From Chiua virens (taxonomy: Eukaryota > Basidiomycota > Agaricomycetes > Boletales > Boletaceae): a stretch of 64,000 nt of DNA. The DNA lies in assembly GCA_019787685.1 (NCBI GenBank), contig JAHNUO010000001.1, positions 1,364,001-1,428,000 of the forward strand, given 5' to 3'. Position numbers and translations under genes: made by a program. Each line of letters opens with the position of its first letter. Within the stretch, counting starts at the first letter, position 1. Positions 38,840-51,000 of the stretch are shown one piece after another. The notes beneath the pieces are model-generated. The model was not told where the DNA came from. It did not search any database and saw nothing but the letters and a program-made list of their open reading frames with translations.

Positions 38840-41162
38840 ATGGCTGGTGCACTACAGAATGCAAGGCGCGATCTTCCAAAGATTGCGGATGAGGATCGCG
38901 AATCACGTTTCGGCCAGGTATTCGGTGTCTCCGGACCTGTCGTGATCGCAGAGAACATGACCGGCGCTGCCATGTATGAACTGGTTCGCGTCGGCCATGA
39001 TGAACTAGTAGGCGGTAAATCCATAGCATATGTGCGCGCTAGAGCGGCAGCTCTGACCACTTTTGTAGAGGTTATTCGGATAGAGGCAGACAAGGCAACT
39101 ATCCAAGTATATGAGGAGACCTCTGGTGTCACGGTTGGTGATCCTGTTCTAAGAACAGGGAAGCCTCTCAGTATAGAGTTGGGGCCAGGTATGTGGCATT
39201 CATATTATCTTTGATTGTGGTATTCAGGATATTCTAGGGCTGATGGGTAACATCGTCGATGGCATTCAAAGACCGTTGCGAGTAAGTCACTTCAAGTTTC
39301 CCTGATCGTGTATTGATTGGCTGCATGGTCAACCAGTCCATCCAAGAACTCTCAAAGTCTATCTATATTCCACGTGGTATCAATACCGAAGCGCTTGATC
39401 GTGCTCTCAAGTGGGACTTTGCCCCAGCGTCCTTTAAAGTAATCATTCGATTTGCAGCTACGGCCACTTCTGACGGTATGCGTAGGTCGGTGATCATATA
39501 TCAGGTGGTGACATCTTCGGCGGCGTGTACGAGAATTCACTCGTGGACAATCATAAAATCATGCTTCCACCCCGAGCACTTGGTACTATTACCCACATCG
39601 CAGAGAAAGGAAGTTATACTGTCGATGTTCGTATTCTTGTCTTGATATTCGTCATTTATGCGCTAAATCGTACACTAATAGGATATTGTTCTGGAAACTG
39701 AGTTCAATGGTCGAACGACTCAGCACTCGATGATGCAATTATGGCCTGTTCGTGCACCTCGTCCAGTTACCGAGAAGCTCACAGCAGATTACCCGTTATT
39801 GACTGGTCAACGAATTCTGGACGCTCTTTTCCCGTAAGATCTTTCTGTCTTTTCCACCGGATTTCACGGACTTACTATGCGAAGATGTGTCCAAGGAGGT
39901 ACCACCGCCATCCCTGGTGCTTTCGGATGCGGCAAAACTGTCATTTCCCAAGCGTTGTCCAAATACTCCAATTCTGACATTATCATTTACGTTGGATGCG
40001 GAGAGCGAGGAAACGAGATGGCTGAAGTTTTGATGGAAGTGAGTATTCATCCCTTTGTCTGCATTTTACTTGCTCATTTCCCAAAGTTCCCTTTGCTCAC
40101 GATGGAAGTTGACAATCGCCAAGAACCCATCATGAAGCGCACTACCCTCGTCGCAAACACGTCGAACATGCCTGTCGCTGCACGTGAAGCATCCATTTAC
40201 ACTGGTATTACCCTTTCGGAGTACTTCCGTGACCAAGGATCCAACGTCTCCATGATGGCTGATTCCACATCTCGCTGGGCCGAGGCCCTCCGCGAAATCT
40301 CTGGTCGTCTTGCTGAGATGCCGGCGGATTCTGGCTATCCTGCGTACTTGAGTACCAAACTCGCAAGTTTCTACGAACGAGCGGGGAAGGTTAAATGTTT
40401 GGGTAGCCCTCAGCGACAGGGAACGGTGTCTATCGTCGGAGCGTGAGTTTGTCATTACTCAACCACTAAAATGCACCTTTGACCCTTTGGTTAGTGTGTC
40501 GCCCCCTGGAGGAGACTTCGCCGACCCAGTTACGTCAGCTACACTTGGTATCGTCCAAGTCTTCTGGGGTCTTGACAAGAAGTTGGCGCAACGTAAACAT
40601 TTCCCATCCGTCAATTGGAATTTGTCATATTCCAAGTACACAAAAGTGCTCGAACCCTTTTATGAACGTGACGCGGCGGGTTTTGTTGAGCTCCGCGTGC
40701 GTACCAAAGAAATTCTTCAGAAGGAGGAAGACCTTGCGGAGATCGTCCAACTCGTTGGCAAGAGCGCGCTTGGCGAGAATGACAAGATCACTCTTGAAGT
40801 TGCGAGGATGCTTAAGGATGACTTCTTGCAACAGAACGGTATGAGCGAGTACGATCGTTTCTGTCCATTCTACAAGACGCATGCGATGTTGAAGAATTAT
40901 GTCGCATTCTACGATGCCGCTTTGAAAGCGACCGCTCAGGGCGACCTGACGTTCGCTAGAGTCAGAGAGGCTGCTGGGGACTTGATATTCAAGCTTTCTC
41001 AGATGAAGTTTGAAGTGAGACGTACGTTACAGTGACCGAACTGTTACTGACATCAACTTTGATCTGTTTCAGTCACCCTCACAAGGCAAGGAACCGATTA
41101 TGCAGAAGCTGGATGCTCTGCACACGGAGATTCAAGATCGTTTCCGCCAGTTGGTGGAGTAG
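38840..41162 (+). CDS. VMA1: V-type H+-ATPase catalytic subunit A
   Basis: Catalytic A subunit of the V1 sector, hydrolysing ATP to acidify the vacuole and endosomes. Start [19 protein letters not shown] at 38840. Landmarks: [74 protein letters not shown], the P-loop GAFGCGKT (about 39930), the catalytic glutamate stretch [80 protein letters not shown] and the C-terminal [13 protein letters not shown] 41160-41162. The P-loop exon is uninterrupted, so no VMA intein is present. The intron 39015-39068 (54 nt) is stop-free and in frame. Length (about 615 residues) is normal. Confidence 0.95.
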
Positions 41163-41402
41163 GCTGATGTGATATGCCTTACCAGCTTTTGTATCCTATC
41201 AGACGTAATACCAACTTTCCTTCCATCAAAAAGAATCCTTTCAGTCACATAGACCTTATCCTCACAGGTGAGAACCTGTTGGCAGGTTCGCCTATATTAC
41301 TAATGCTCCAAGCTCTAAACCATCAAATAAGTCGTCCATCAGACAGCTAATCATTTGACAGAGAATGATGACACGAATGTTTCAGGGTTCCGCAGCAGAC
41401 TC

Positions 41403-43220
41403 TACTGCGGAACATATGGGGAACGTGGTCCGATTTGCAAGGCATGGACACCTCTCAGACACAGGGGCCGACTCTCCTTTCTACCACTAACCGTTTTCAG
41501 ACTGCACGGAAAACATGCGTTTTGCCAAGTCGTGCCGCTGCGCTGCCCATCGTCACCTTACCTTGGTTCGGTCAAGTTTCTCTGGATGGCCTTGTTGAAT
41601 GCCCGGGTTACAATAATGATGCCACAGGAGAAAGGACCATTTACGAGCTATTGAAAGAGGATAAACAGTGAGTGTATCTGAAGAGCATGCGAGTGAAATA
41701 GTAGGAGCTCACCGCAAACCAGATACTCGCAGTTATGTGAAGACCATCGACCTAAGATTCTTGACGATCCGTCCAAGAGGCATGTCCTCAAGTTTGTATG
41801 GTTTGAAAGTCACCCAACCTAAATACCATCTTCCAGCATCACTTTCTTTGCTATGCCAGATTCAAGGTTGCCGCATGCTCGAAAGCCCCATCATGGCGAT
41901 CATACTCGTGACGAAAGTCTCAGCCGTTTCCTCGCGGATGATCTACCTGATGTCACCCAAGACATCGGGGACATTCTTCGACGCGCTGACGAACTCGAGA
42001 ACGAGCCTAATTCTCGTGACAAAGACAAGCACAAAGAAGCACTGGCACACATCATCGACCAGATTGTTGCATATCATATCCTTCCTGAGTCGTACGAAGC
42101 CGCAGATCTCATTCAGAATTCTACCTATGCCACTAACTTGACACTTGCTGACGGGTCGACGGATTACAAGCCGCTGAGGATGAGCGTTCCTAGCACTTCA
42201 ATTCCTCCTCATTTCAACCTGAGGATCAATATGTTTGTCGAAGGTGACGAAGCGAGATATTATAGCCAAAAACGGAGATGGACCTCGACAATCTCGGTAT
42301 TCTTAGATATCTAATGTGGAACTTCTGTTAGGCATTATTCATTAAATCAGCCGACTTCTGCTCTCAACTCCCTCGATATTCCAAGAGACCTTCTCTACGC
42401 CAGATGTTTTTTCTTTCTTCGTGAGATCGTGTCATTCGTTTGTTGCGTGTCTCATTTCTGACATTCCTATAGACAAGTGGCATCCAACGCGTCAATCTCA
42501 TCGGGGCTATTGACCGGTGGAGATACTCAAGGTGTAATGGGAAAGAAGTCGGCTTCGCGGGGGCAACAGCAACGACTACCTTCGCTCCCACGTCCGGAGC
42601 ATCCAAGCGCCTTCCAAAGAAGCTGAAGGCATACTTATTTTCACCATTCGGCCGAAAGGCGCCGAGGAAACTCCTGGAGTACCACATCGTGCCAGATTCC
42701 GTTTTGCACACTGGTTAGTGCGCATGAACCGTTGTAAGAAAGTAACTCCAAATTCCATGCAGATTACTTCCACAACTCATCGTCCGATGTCATAGAATTT
42801 GGACATGAGTTTGCTGGTGCATCAAAAACACAGTTTTCGATTCCGGTCTCTCAACGTTGTGGTCATTTCCAGAGATTGCTTACAAGTGCAACGCCACACT
42901 TCCGACACTCGTTGAGGATCATTTCCTCCGAGTCCACGTCACACGCTACAAGACAAACTTGCCTTTACCTGGTGCTCCATATTTTACACTTTTCAATGGG
43001 CTATGGAGGACTGACGTTTGCAACGAGCAGGGAATCGTCCGAAGAATGTACAGCTACACTTGTAATGCCGCAATATTAATGTTAGGTTTGCGAACAAAGG
43101 TAAGGTCCGACAGTAATGAAATACAGGTGTATTTCCAACTGAAACATGACTATATTTATGTACAACATGCATGTTTAACTCCAGGGAGCGCGAAGATCGT
43201 AAGAAAAGAGTAGTTGAACC
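41403..43220 (+). pseudogene. Fasciclin (FAS1) domain protein, frame broken
   Basis: FAS1 domains mediate adhesion; basidiomycetes encode secreted or GPI-anchored two-domain forms. First-domain pieces: ERTIYELLKEDKQ (41620-41670), ITFFAMPDSRLP, HIIDQIVAYHILPESYEAADLI, YATNLTLADGSTDYKPLRMSVP. After INMFV (about 42240) the expected strand (KVTKRDIIAKNG) continues one base out of frame. Second-domain pieces: SIFQETFSTPDVFSFF, a proper intron, then IQRVNLIGAIDRW, KRLPKKLKAYLFSPFGRKA, LLEYHIVPDSVLHT, DYFHNSSSDVIEFGHEF. At an A5 run (42824-42828) the frame shifts again before LPTLVEDHFLRVHVTRYKTNLPLPG. No signal peptide is visible at the front and the C-terminal end fades out. Two independent frame breaks suggest a decaying gene, though unrecognised introns or sequence errors could contribute. 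Confidence 0.6.
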
Positions 43221-43357
43221 CAATACATAAGGTGTACTAGTGGAGGACAGGGGCATTGCCTCATTTGGATATAAAACCTTTTGATCCTAACAAGTATAAA
43301 CAACCTCTTCTTAAAGTGAATTTGTCATCACCAAAGTGACACTCATTTGAAGCATCA

Positions 43358-44340
43358 ATGGCAAACACAACAGTAAAGGGCGCCCTGGCTATTCATGGCC
43401 AGAATCCTCAGGTTAGTGCCTAATTTATTCGGGTATATCTCGCACATCTGATCTACGCAGTTCCTAGTGGAAACTGTCATTCGGAACCGGATCTGGGAGT
43501 CGACGTATTGGAAGGAGCACTGTTTCGCGCTGACAGGTGAGTTGATTTTCGGACATGTGAGAGGCTGCTTGCTGATAATCCTCTCAGCTGAGTCTCTCAT
43601 TAACAAAGCCATCGAGCTTCATTGCATCGGAGGCGTCTATGGCAATCAACGGCCCACCGAATTCTTATGCTTGCTTTTAAAACTGTTGCAAATTCAGCCG
43701 CAGAAGGAAATTCTGATAGAATATCTTCAAGCCGACGAATTCAAGTGAACCCATTGTTTTCCTGCCTCTGCATGGCGTATCCTAACCTGCTGGTATCAGA
43801 TACATGAGAGCGCTTGCAGCGATGTATATCCGCATGACGTTTCGTGCAGCCGAAGTATATGAAGTCCTTGAACCACTAATGAAGGATTACAGGAAGTTGA
43901 GGTATCGGGACATGGGTACGATGTCATGACGTTCCTTCACGAACATATCTAACACTCCTGTAGCCGGATACTCACTGACATACTTTGACGAATTCATTCA
44001 CAACTTGCTCACGGAAGAAAGAGTCTGTGATATCATACTGCCTCGAATAGCGAAGCGGCAAACACTGGAAGAGAACGGTGAAATCGGACCGCGCAAGAGT
44101 CGATTATTGGATGCGATGGAGGGCAGGAGTGAGGATGCAGCTGGTCGCAGAAGCCGTAGTTCGAGTCGCAGCGTCTCCAGGTCAAGGAATGCTAGCGTGG
44201 AGAAATCTCGTTCCCCTTCTGTGAACGGACGATACGTTTCCAGAAGTCCTTCACGCTCACGCTCACCGTCACGACTGTCATACCATTCGCGAACACGCAG
44301 TATCTCGCCGGATAGGATGGAAGAAACATCAAATGTGTAG
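43358..44340 (+). CDS. PRP38: Pre-mRNA-splicing factor Prp38
   Basis: Prp38 is a U4/U6.U5 tri-snRNP component needed for spliceosome activation. Start MANTTVKGALAIHGQNPQFL, then ETVIRNRIWESTYWKEHCFALTAESLINKAIEL, IGGVYGNQRPTEFLCLLLKLLQIQP, LQADEFKYMRALAAMYIRMT, EVYEVLEPLMKDYRKLRYR and YFDEFIHNLLTEERVCDIILPRI, all standard Prp38 blocks, on six exons. The C-terminal quarter is an RS domain (SRSVSRSRNAS, SRSPSRSRSPSR), as in animal and many fungal Prp38 proteins but not S. cerevisiae. Stop TAG 44338-44340, only 17 bp from the stop of the convergent uL15m gene. Confidence 0.95.
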
Positions 44341-44357
44341 TGTATTGATTAGATACT

Positions 44358-45311
44358 TTACTCGTCGACGGTAGGCTGAACAATAGGTTTTTTCGAAAAG
44401 CTCTGGGCCTTGAACGCGAGTAACTGCTTTGACAGCTCTTTCCAACGTTCAGACACGAGAGGCATTCTTTCCACTGCTTCTGGGGAAAGGTAACCTCGGT
44501 TTCGCCAATCGGTATACCAAACTAGAGGACGTCAACCTTTGAATCACCGAATGAATATGTAAGCAACGCACTGATATCACTGCGACGAGTTGGTACAGCA
44601 GATATACGATCTGTTCTACCCTTGATGCAGTCACGTAGAGCAAGAGCATTATAGTGCTGGCAGAATACGCTGCCGCCATTGGCTTCTACGGCTTCAATGG
44701 CATTCTTTGATGCACGAGACGGGGTGATGTGCACGGCTGTCTTCAAGAATTCAGAACCCTGCATGATTGTACATGAATGGGATCGAAGACACTCGAATTA
44801 TGAGAAACACGGACGTTACTCAATAGTTTGATACCGTCATGCACGTTGTGCACACAGCCGCTCAATAGTAGTTCCTTTGCTGTAATTGGATTTTCTGGAG
44901 TTGAATGCAAGCGGCCTTGGTCTATCCAATGCTGGAGACGGTCTAGGTTGACAGCAGCGTAAGTTTTGCGGTTACTGTATGGAATTCAGCCAAACACAAC
45001 AAGAAGGAATGACAACGTACGGGTTGACAAAGCCTCTCTTTGGAAATTTCTTGAGTATGGTAGTCTGACCACCTTCGAACCCTGCTTTGGGCTTTCCGTT
45101 ACCGGAGCGAGCTTTCTGACCCTTGTGACCGCGTCCAGACGTGCCGCCATATCCTGAGCCTTGACCTCGCCCAACGCGTTTTTGCTGATGGAATGTCAGC
45201 TGAATTCCAGTCACAGAAGTCAAATAAACGTACGTTGTGCAACGAGCCAGAGGCAGGTCTCAGATTTGAAAGGGACACCCGAGCTACGTTTGAGCGAACG
45301 ACAGAGGACAT
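44358..45311 (-). CDS. Mitochondrial large-subunit ribosomal protein uL15m (MRPL15/Mrpl10)
   Basis: L15-family protein of the mitochondrial 54S ribosomal subunit. Start [22 protein letters not shown] at 45311: a basic, Ser-rich, acid-free N-terminus typical of a mitochondrial presequence. Then the glycine-rich L15 loop [104 protein letters not shown] and a C-terminal extension ending [17 protein letters not shown] 44360-44358. Four or five exons with short introns. Divergent from MOD5 (224 bp between ATGs), convergent with PRP38. Confidence 0.9.
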
Positions 45312-45535
45312 GATGGCATGACCAGAAAATAAATTTATTATTTTTACGTGGATGGAAAATAATCTCAAAAAAAGGTGGATAAATACCACCTCAAGTTTTG
45401 TATGAGGAGCTGTCATCGATCATACTTTACTGACAACTCCAAAACAGAACGAAGAATGCTGCTGCCCTCTTCCGGCTCGTTCCGCATTCCTGTAACTTCT
45501 GTCTTGACTCTCACCAGCGCTCGATACCTACCAGT
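45312..45535. promoter_or_regulatory. Short bidirectional promoter uL15m / MOD5
   Basis: 224 bp between outward-facing start codons. It contains a homopurine/A-rich stretch next to uL15m and, on the plus strand, an upstream ORF (45456-45539) that runs into the MOD5 start. No TATA box or clear factor site recognised. Confidence 0.5.
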
Positions 45536-45539
45536 ATGA
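45456..45539 (+). promoter_or_regulatory. Upstream ORF (27 codons) whose TGA overlaps the MOD5 ATG
   Basis: The ATG at 45456 opens a frame MLLPSSGSFRIPVTSVLTLT..., closing with TGA at 45537-45539. The main start ATG is 45536-45538, so the two codons overlap as ATGA. The peptide has arginines, many Ser/Thr and no acidic residue, i.e. the composition of a mitochondrial presequence, but it is out of frame with MOD5 in the genomic sequence. Confidence 0.6.
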
Positions 45540-47501
45540 CCGCTCTGAAACCATTGATCACCATTTGCGGGACGACTGGAGTCGGGAAATCCAAGCTAGG
45601 GGTAGAACTCGCGCTCAAGCTCGGCCAGGAATTCTTCCAAGATCACTCCGGTCAACACCGATGGCGAGGTGCACGTATCATCAACGCCGACTCCATGCAG
45701 ATCTACACCAGTATGAACGTAATCACGAATAAGATTCCGGAGGCAGAGCGTATGGGTGTGGAGCACCTTCTTATGGACTTCAAGCAGCCAGGCGAGCAGT
45801 ACGTCGTTGGGCAATGGGTCCACGATGCCATTCAAGTGGTGAGTGTTTCTGTTGAAGAACGTCCACTTCCCCTTTCGAGTTGAACTGCGACAGATTGAAG
45901 AAACACATAGGATGAACCAGATCCCTATTGTTGTTGGTGGAACGTCTTACTGGATCCAGCACCTTCTTTTCCCCAATCGATTAGTTACTAAAGACTTGAA
46001 CTCTACGCCGCTTGGTGTCCCCACCTCAGCTCATCCAATGTCCGTTTCTTTACAGTCATCCATTTCACAATTGGCACCCAAGCTTTCCAACTTGTGGTCG
46101 TCACTTCCAGAATCTCCGCCTAATGCCGTGACACATCCAGAGGAGGCACTCTCTCTACATGAGTTATTGCAGGCTTTGGATGCCCCAGTAGCATCTCGAT
46201 GGCATTGGAGAGATACTCGCAAGGTCTTGCGCAATTTGCAAATTATGAAAGAGACAAGCAGAACTGCGAGCGAGATAATAAGCGAACAATCCCAAACTAC
46301 ACTGACCCCTCGGTGAGTGTTCACTTTTCCTTCTAATTTGAATGGTCTGTAATCACCTTTACATCAAGTTATCGGACTCTTTGTTTCTGGCTCTACGCGC
46401 AACCTTCGGCATTGAATCCGCGTCTCGACGAGCGAGTTGATGATATGATCAAGGTTTAACAACATTATCCGCCCGTCTATTCTCCTGATCAACTTTCCTT
46501 CATGCAGCTTGGTCTTGTCGACGAAATACGATCTTTACAAATCACTTTCAATGCGTCGCAGACTGCTCTTGACGATTCTTCGCATCCCACAATTGACGTA
46601 AAGGACAACAGCAACTCAATTTCCGCAAGCGAGCCAGATTATACCGTTGGCATCTATCAATGTATAGGTATGCGGAAACCTCCCTGAGGCCAGCATGCAT
46701 TATAGTTGCCGATAGGTTTCAAGGAATTTCGCGAATTTCTCTCGTCACCCAGTGGTTCCCAGGAACTCTTCAATAAGGCGGTGGAAAATATGAAACAGTC
46801 GACTCGCAAGTACGCGAAACGCCAGGTCACATGGCTACGGAACAAATTGCTTCCCGCGGTACACAGCGCCAACACGCATTCTGAGGATGGACCTCCAAAG
46901 GCATCCGTGTATGTTCTCGATGCCACAGGTAGGTGTTTTGTTGAAATCCCTGTCAATTGAGAATCAGAATGGTTCTTCTCTCTAGTTTTAGACCAGTGGG
47001 GTTCAAACGTTCTATCCGTCGCTGAAAGGATTACGTATTGTGAGTTGGTTGATGAAGTTCCGCGTTCGTAACTGACACTATGTAGCTTTTTTACGAGAGG
47101 AAGGGCTCCCACCTCCTGCGTTGTTATCCTCGGTGGCCAGTTCAATGTTCGCTAATCAAGATAAATCAGTTGAGTAAGTCTATTAGAAACAAAAGTTCGC
47201 GTAGGTGGTGTCTGAGTCTCACGTTTCGTTGACAGTCCCGAAGTCGTCCTACAAGCGAGGCGGAAAATTGTGTGTCAAGTGTGCACAATAAACCCCAAGC
47301 GGCCAGTAATGATTGAAGAACAAGATTGGGACGCGCATCGAAAAAAAAAACTGCATAGACGACTCACTGCAAAGTCAAAGAAGGTATCCGAAGGTTTACA
47401 TCCACCTTATGGTACTCCCTAACGGTCTCCCGGTATAGAAAGATCCGATTCGCGGTACATCACACCATAATGAAGCTCCCAAGGTGAGTTTCTCATCATA
47501 G
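45536..47501 (+). CDS. MOD5: tRNA dimethylallyltransferase (tRNA isopentenyltransferase)
   Basis: Transfers a dimethylallyl group to N6 of A37 in tRNAs reading UNN codons; eukaryotic enzymes serve cytosol and mitochondria. Start MTALKPLITICGTTGVGKSK (P-loop GTTGVGKS at residues 12-19), INADSMQIYTSMNVITNKI, GVEHLLMDF, HRMNQIPIVVGGTSYWIQHLLF, DTRKVLRNLQIMKETSR, CFWLYAQPSALNPRLDERVDDMI, LGLVDEIRSL, GIYQCIGFKEFREFL, STRKYAKRQVTWLRNKLLP and a C-terminal matrin-type zinc finger CQVCTINPKRP ... HRKKKLH, normal for eukaryotic MOD5. The end is open: without further splicing TAA falls at 47420-47422; with a 55-nt intron (gtatcc to ggtatag, with a ctaac branch site) it runs to TAG 47499-47501. I favour the longer one. 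Confidence 0.9.
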
Positions 47502-48044
47502 TGTGGCTGCACCCAGTGTGGCTACACAGTTTCATGTCCCCTGTACTCACCAATCTGCCAAATAAAGGGTACAGGGTCTCACAGTATGGCTTCCATTCAA
47601 CAAGATCTTCTCATGTAGGATCGGTGAGCTCTTCAAGGGACTTTGGATTACCAGCGATGAAACAAATGATATCTTGATCATTGAGGTCTGATGTCAGACC
47701 CTATCGATACTTTTCGAGTCCGAGTGGAGTTTACAGCTGGCTGGACGTCCCCGGGCGGCGCGAACATGGGGAATGGGTCGAATGGTAGTAGCTAGTGCCA
47801 AGTATGTAGCGCTGTACAGCGTTTGCCGAAAAAAAAAAGTTGTTGGGTCGGTGGGACGTCGGCGCCGCACCGTCGTTAGTCACCTCCGACATCTGGGTCT
47901 GCTGAGTGAGCCCAGCGAGTACACATCGGTCGTAATTTCGCCGCTCACGACGTTGGCTTCGTACGCCTCTGGGCGTAGCTTTCTGGTTTCTACGTCGGAC
48001 CAGCACTGGATCATCCCGTTCGGTTGTTCTCTCGTTCTTGAACC
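47502..48044. promoter_or_regulatory. Intergenic region MOD5 / RCO1
   Basis: 543 bp between genes on the same strand; must contain the RCO1 promoter. A gtgtggct(g/a)ca sequence occurs twice near 47500-47527, followed by an A-rich run at 47830-47838. No gene seen. Confidence 0.45.
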
Positions 48045-51000
48045 ATGACTTCAATGGCGGAGGTTCCGGCTTACTTGTTGCAAGGAGTTCCTGTCTTGCA
48101 ACCACCTCACCTCGAGGGGCTCTCGGATCCTTCTCTGTCCACTGAAATTTTGCCAGGTCCACCGTCCCTGCTATCCGTTCAGCAGGCTGCACAGAAGCGC
48201 GACCCAAAGAAACCATCCGCTTTCGTGTCCTATCTCCCTACATCAGATCCTGGCACGACCTACTCTGGCCTCATGACGAGTGCTCTTAGCGTCCCCGAAG
48301 TCGACGGGCCCCGTCGAAAACGGGCGAGGGTCGACAAAGGGTACGTTTGCCTGTCCCTTTTGCACCGCTGAAACTTTCTGACGGCCCTTCCGTCACGACC
48401 CAACCCAAACCCTTGTCGATGTACTGTCCGCATCCCTTGTCGCTGTGTTGCCCCACTATCATTGCATCTCAGGCTTGCCAACGGGCGTGCTCAGAGGGCC
48501 AGTGCCAGAAACCTTCATAATGGTGCTGCTACCAGCAACCTCATTGTACCCCTTCCTGTCGCTTCCGATCCACAAGACGTGCCACCTTCTCGCCCGCCCA
48601 GTGTACCACTCCTCCAGGACTCCGACCCTTTCCCGGTACAACCCGAATCTGACGACCCTTCAATCTCAATGTCCCGTGCGAACTCGCTTCCCGGAGGCGA
48701 TGATTCAGTCCCGCCAACTATCAGTGAGAGGGGGAGGTCAATGAGAAAAGACAAGGGAAAGGGAAAGGAGACAGATCGAGGGTTTAGAGTGAAAGAGGAA
48801 CCTGCTGGAATAATCTCCCTTTCCCCTGATCCTTCGTTGGGTCTGGTACGTTGTTCTTTGAGTTGTGTGGCGTGCTACTCTCACGTTTCCACATTTTTAC
48901 TTAGTTGAACGAGGATCACTGTTCATCATGCCGATCATTAGGTGCGCTGGTGTATTGTGATAGCTGTCCTCGGGCATTCCATCTCTGGTGCCTGGACCCT
49001 CCCATGGAAGCAGTGGACCTCCCAGAAGGCGAAAAATGGTTTTGTCCTGGTTGTGTCATTCGCAAAGTATGCTATCTGGCGACACACCTCTTGCTTGCAC
49101 GATGCTGACTCGTGGCTCTCAGAACCCACTCCCTAAACCTGCGCCGTCCTTCATGTCTCCTCTCATCCACCTTGCTCAGACAAACATCCCTAAAGAGTTT
49201 CAGCTCCCGGAAGACATCAGGAATTTTTTCAAGGATGGTTCGTGGACTCTTTCCTCTAAACGGCGTTTGATTTCATTGTCATCTAGTTGCCACTGGTGCA
49301 AACGGAACCTATGTGGATAGTTCGGAACTAAAGCAGCCTCGTCTGAAGTAAGTAAGCTACCTAGTTTTGAATTATGCTGACCTATGTTTCGTAGTCGTCA
49401 TGGACAAATCGAAGACCGTGATCCGTATCGATTGAAGGACCGAAATGGTGTACCTGTATTGTGTTTTAGATGTGGCATGTCAGCACTACCAAACGGACTT
49501 CCTGGATGTGTACCCACGAAAAAGCGCCCGCGGAGGTCGACCTCAGTTGCACACAGTCTCACACCGGAAACTGGCAAGGCCATAGTTTCTTGCGATTACT
49601 GCAACCTTCACTTCCATCTCGATTGCCTCGACCCCCCTCTTACGTCTATGCCTTCCTTCGGAAAGAAATGGATGTGTCCAAATCACGCCGATCAAGTTTT
49701 TGTAAGTTCTTAATCATATCGTGACCTCGTCGTTGAGTTTATTTAACACATCTGCATCCTTCTTGTCCACATAGCCACGGAAGCGACGTATTCCAAAGCA
49801 GAACGCTGCCCCAATCGATATCACCAAACCGAATCAGTGGAACAATGGCAATATCGAGATTATACACCCGCAGTCCGCAGCGATGACAGAAAGGCTCGTC
49901 CTCGACGAAGTGTTAATTAATGGCAGACGATATAGGGTTCCCGAACGCGTCATCATGCTTGACTTCTGGAGCAAGATAAGTAAGGAACAACATCCAGAGC
50001 CAAGGTGAGCTTGTTTTCAAACTTAAGATTAGAAAAGCTCAACGACGTTCGTACAACAGAGAGAGGGATGTTCCGTCTATGACCTCGTCGCCGCTAACTT
50101 CACTGAGTTCCCTTGACGACTCAGACGAGGACGACCAGTCCCAACCGTCGTCGTCCAAAGAGCGTCTTCTCTCTCTTGATGATTTGCGCACTGCACAGGC
50201 AAGCTAACCGGTTTTTGGCAACGCCCCTCTAAACTCATGCCGTTGCCTTGTAGCTCTTGTGTGATTTTCGCAACTCATTTTCCCTTAAAGGTAAATCTCC
50301 GGCAGGACCTTCTACTCGATCCTTGGTGTTACCTGCTACTTCGTACGACACAGACGGTCGAAAGGTCTTGGTTGATTTTGGCACCCAAACCGATGCCGAG
50401 CCCCCAGTCCCCTTCTCGGTGTCAACACTCAGGACAATTGAGCTCACAGAAACCACAAAACCCATCATATCAAAGGTAAGTGGTGATGTACCCCCTTAAA
50501 TTACAAGTGACCTGACCTTCGGGTAGCGAAAAGCACCCTCCAGGTCATCTGTGAGGAATACCATGGAAGCCGCGCGGCCTGACGCGGCCTCGCAATCACG
50601 AGGTCCTGCCGAGCTTTCTTCTCCTGCCAAGCCAAAGAGGGCAAGGATTGCCGCAAAGCTGGAAAAGGAAGAACCATTGTCTGTCGAATCGGCATCTAGA
50701 GGAGCTGCGGAGCCGGTGCGTCAGACTTTCGCGACGTGAAAGAAATGGTGTTGAATGGATCTGCAGACTCCAACTCAGCAAGTCGAGAAACCTTCGAAGG
50801 TGGGCAGGGGACGCCGGAAGCCCAGGAAAGCTCCCGAGAAGGCTAAGGAGGACAGTTCAAGAACTACGGCTCGACGGGCACCTTCACCATCTTTGTCGTC
50901 AGAGCCGCCTATACCTGATGTGTCCGAACCTGCCCAACCGCCACCAGCTCCACCTCCGCCCACCGCACAATCCTCCTCTAAGCCCGTGACACCCAAAGCC

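Noticed and set aside
39880..40040. Possible intein in VMA1
   Set aside because: The P-loop exon (GAFGCGKT through GCGERGNEM) is continuous with no insertion or HINT motifs.
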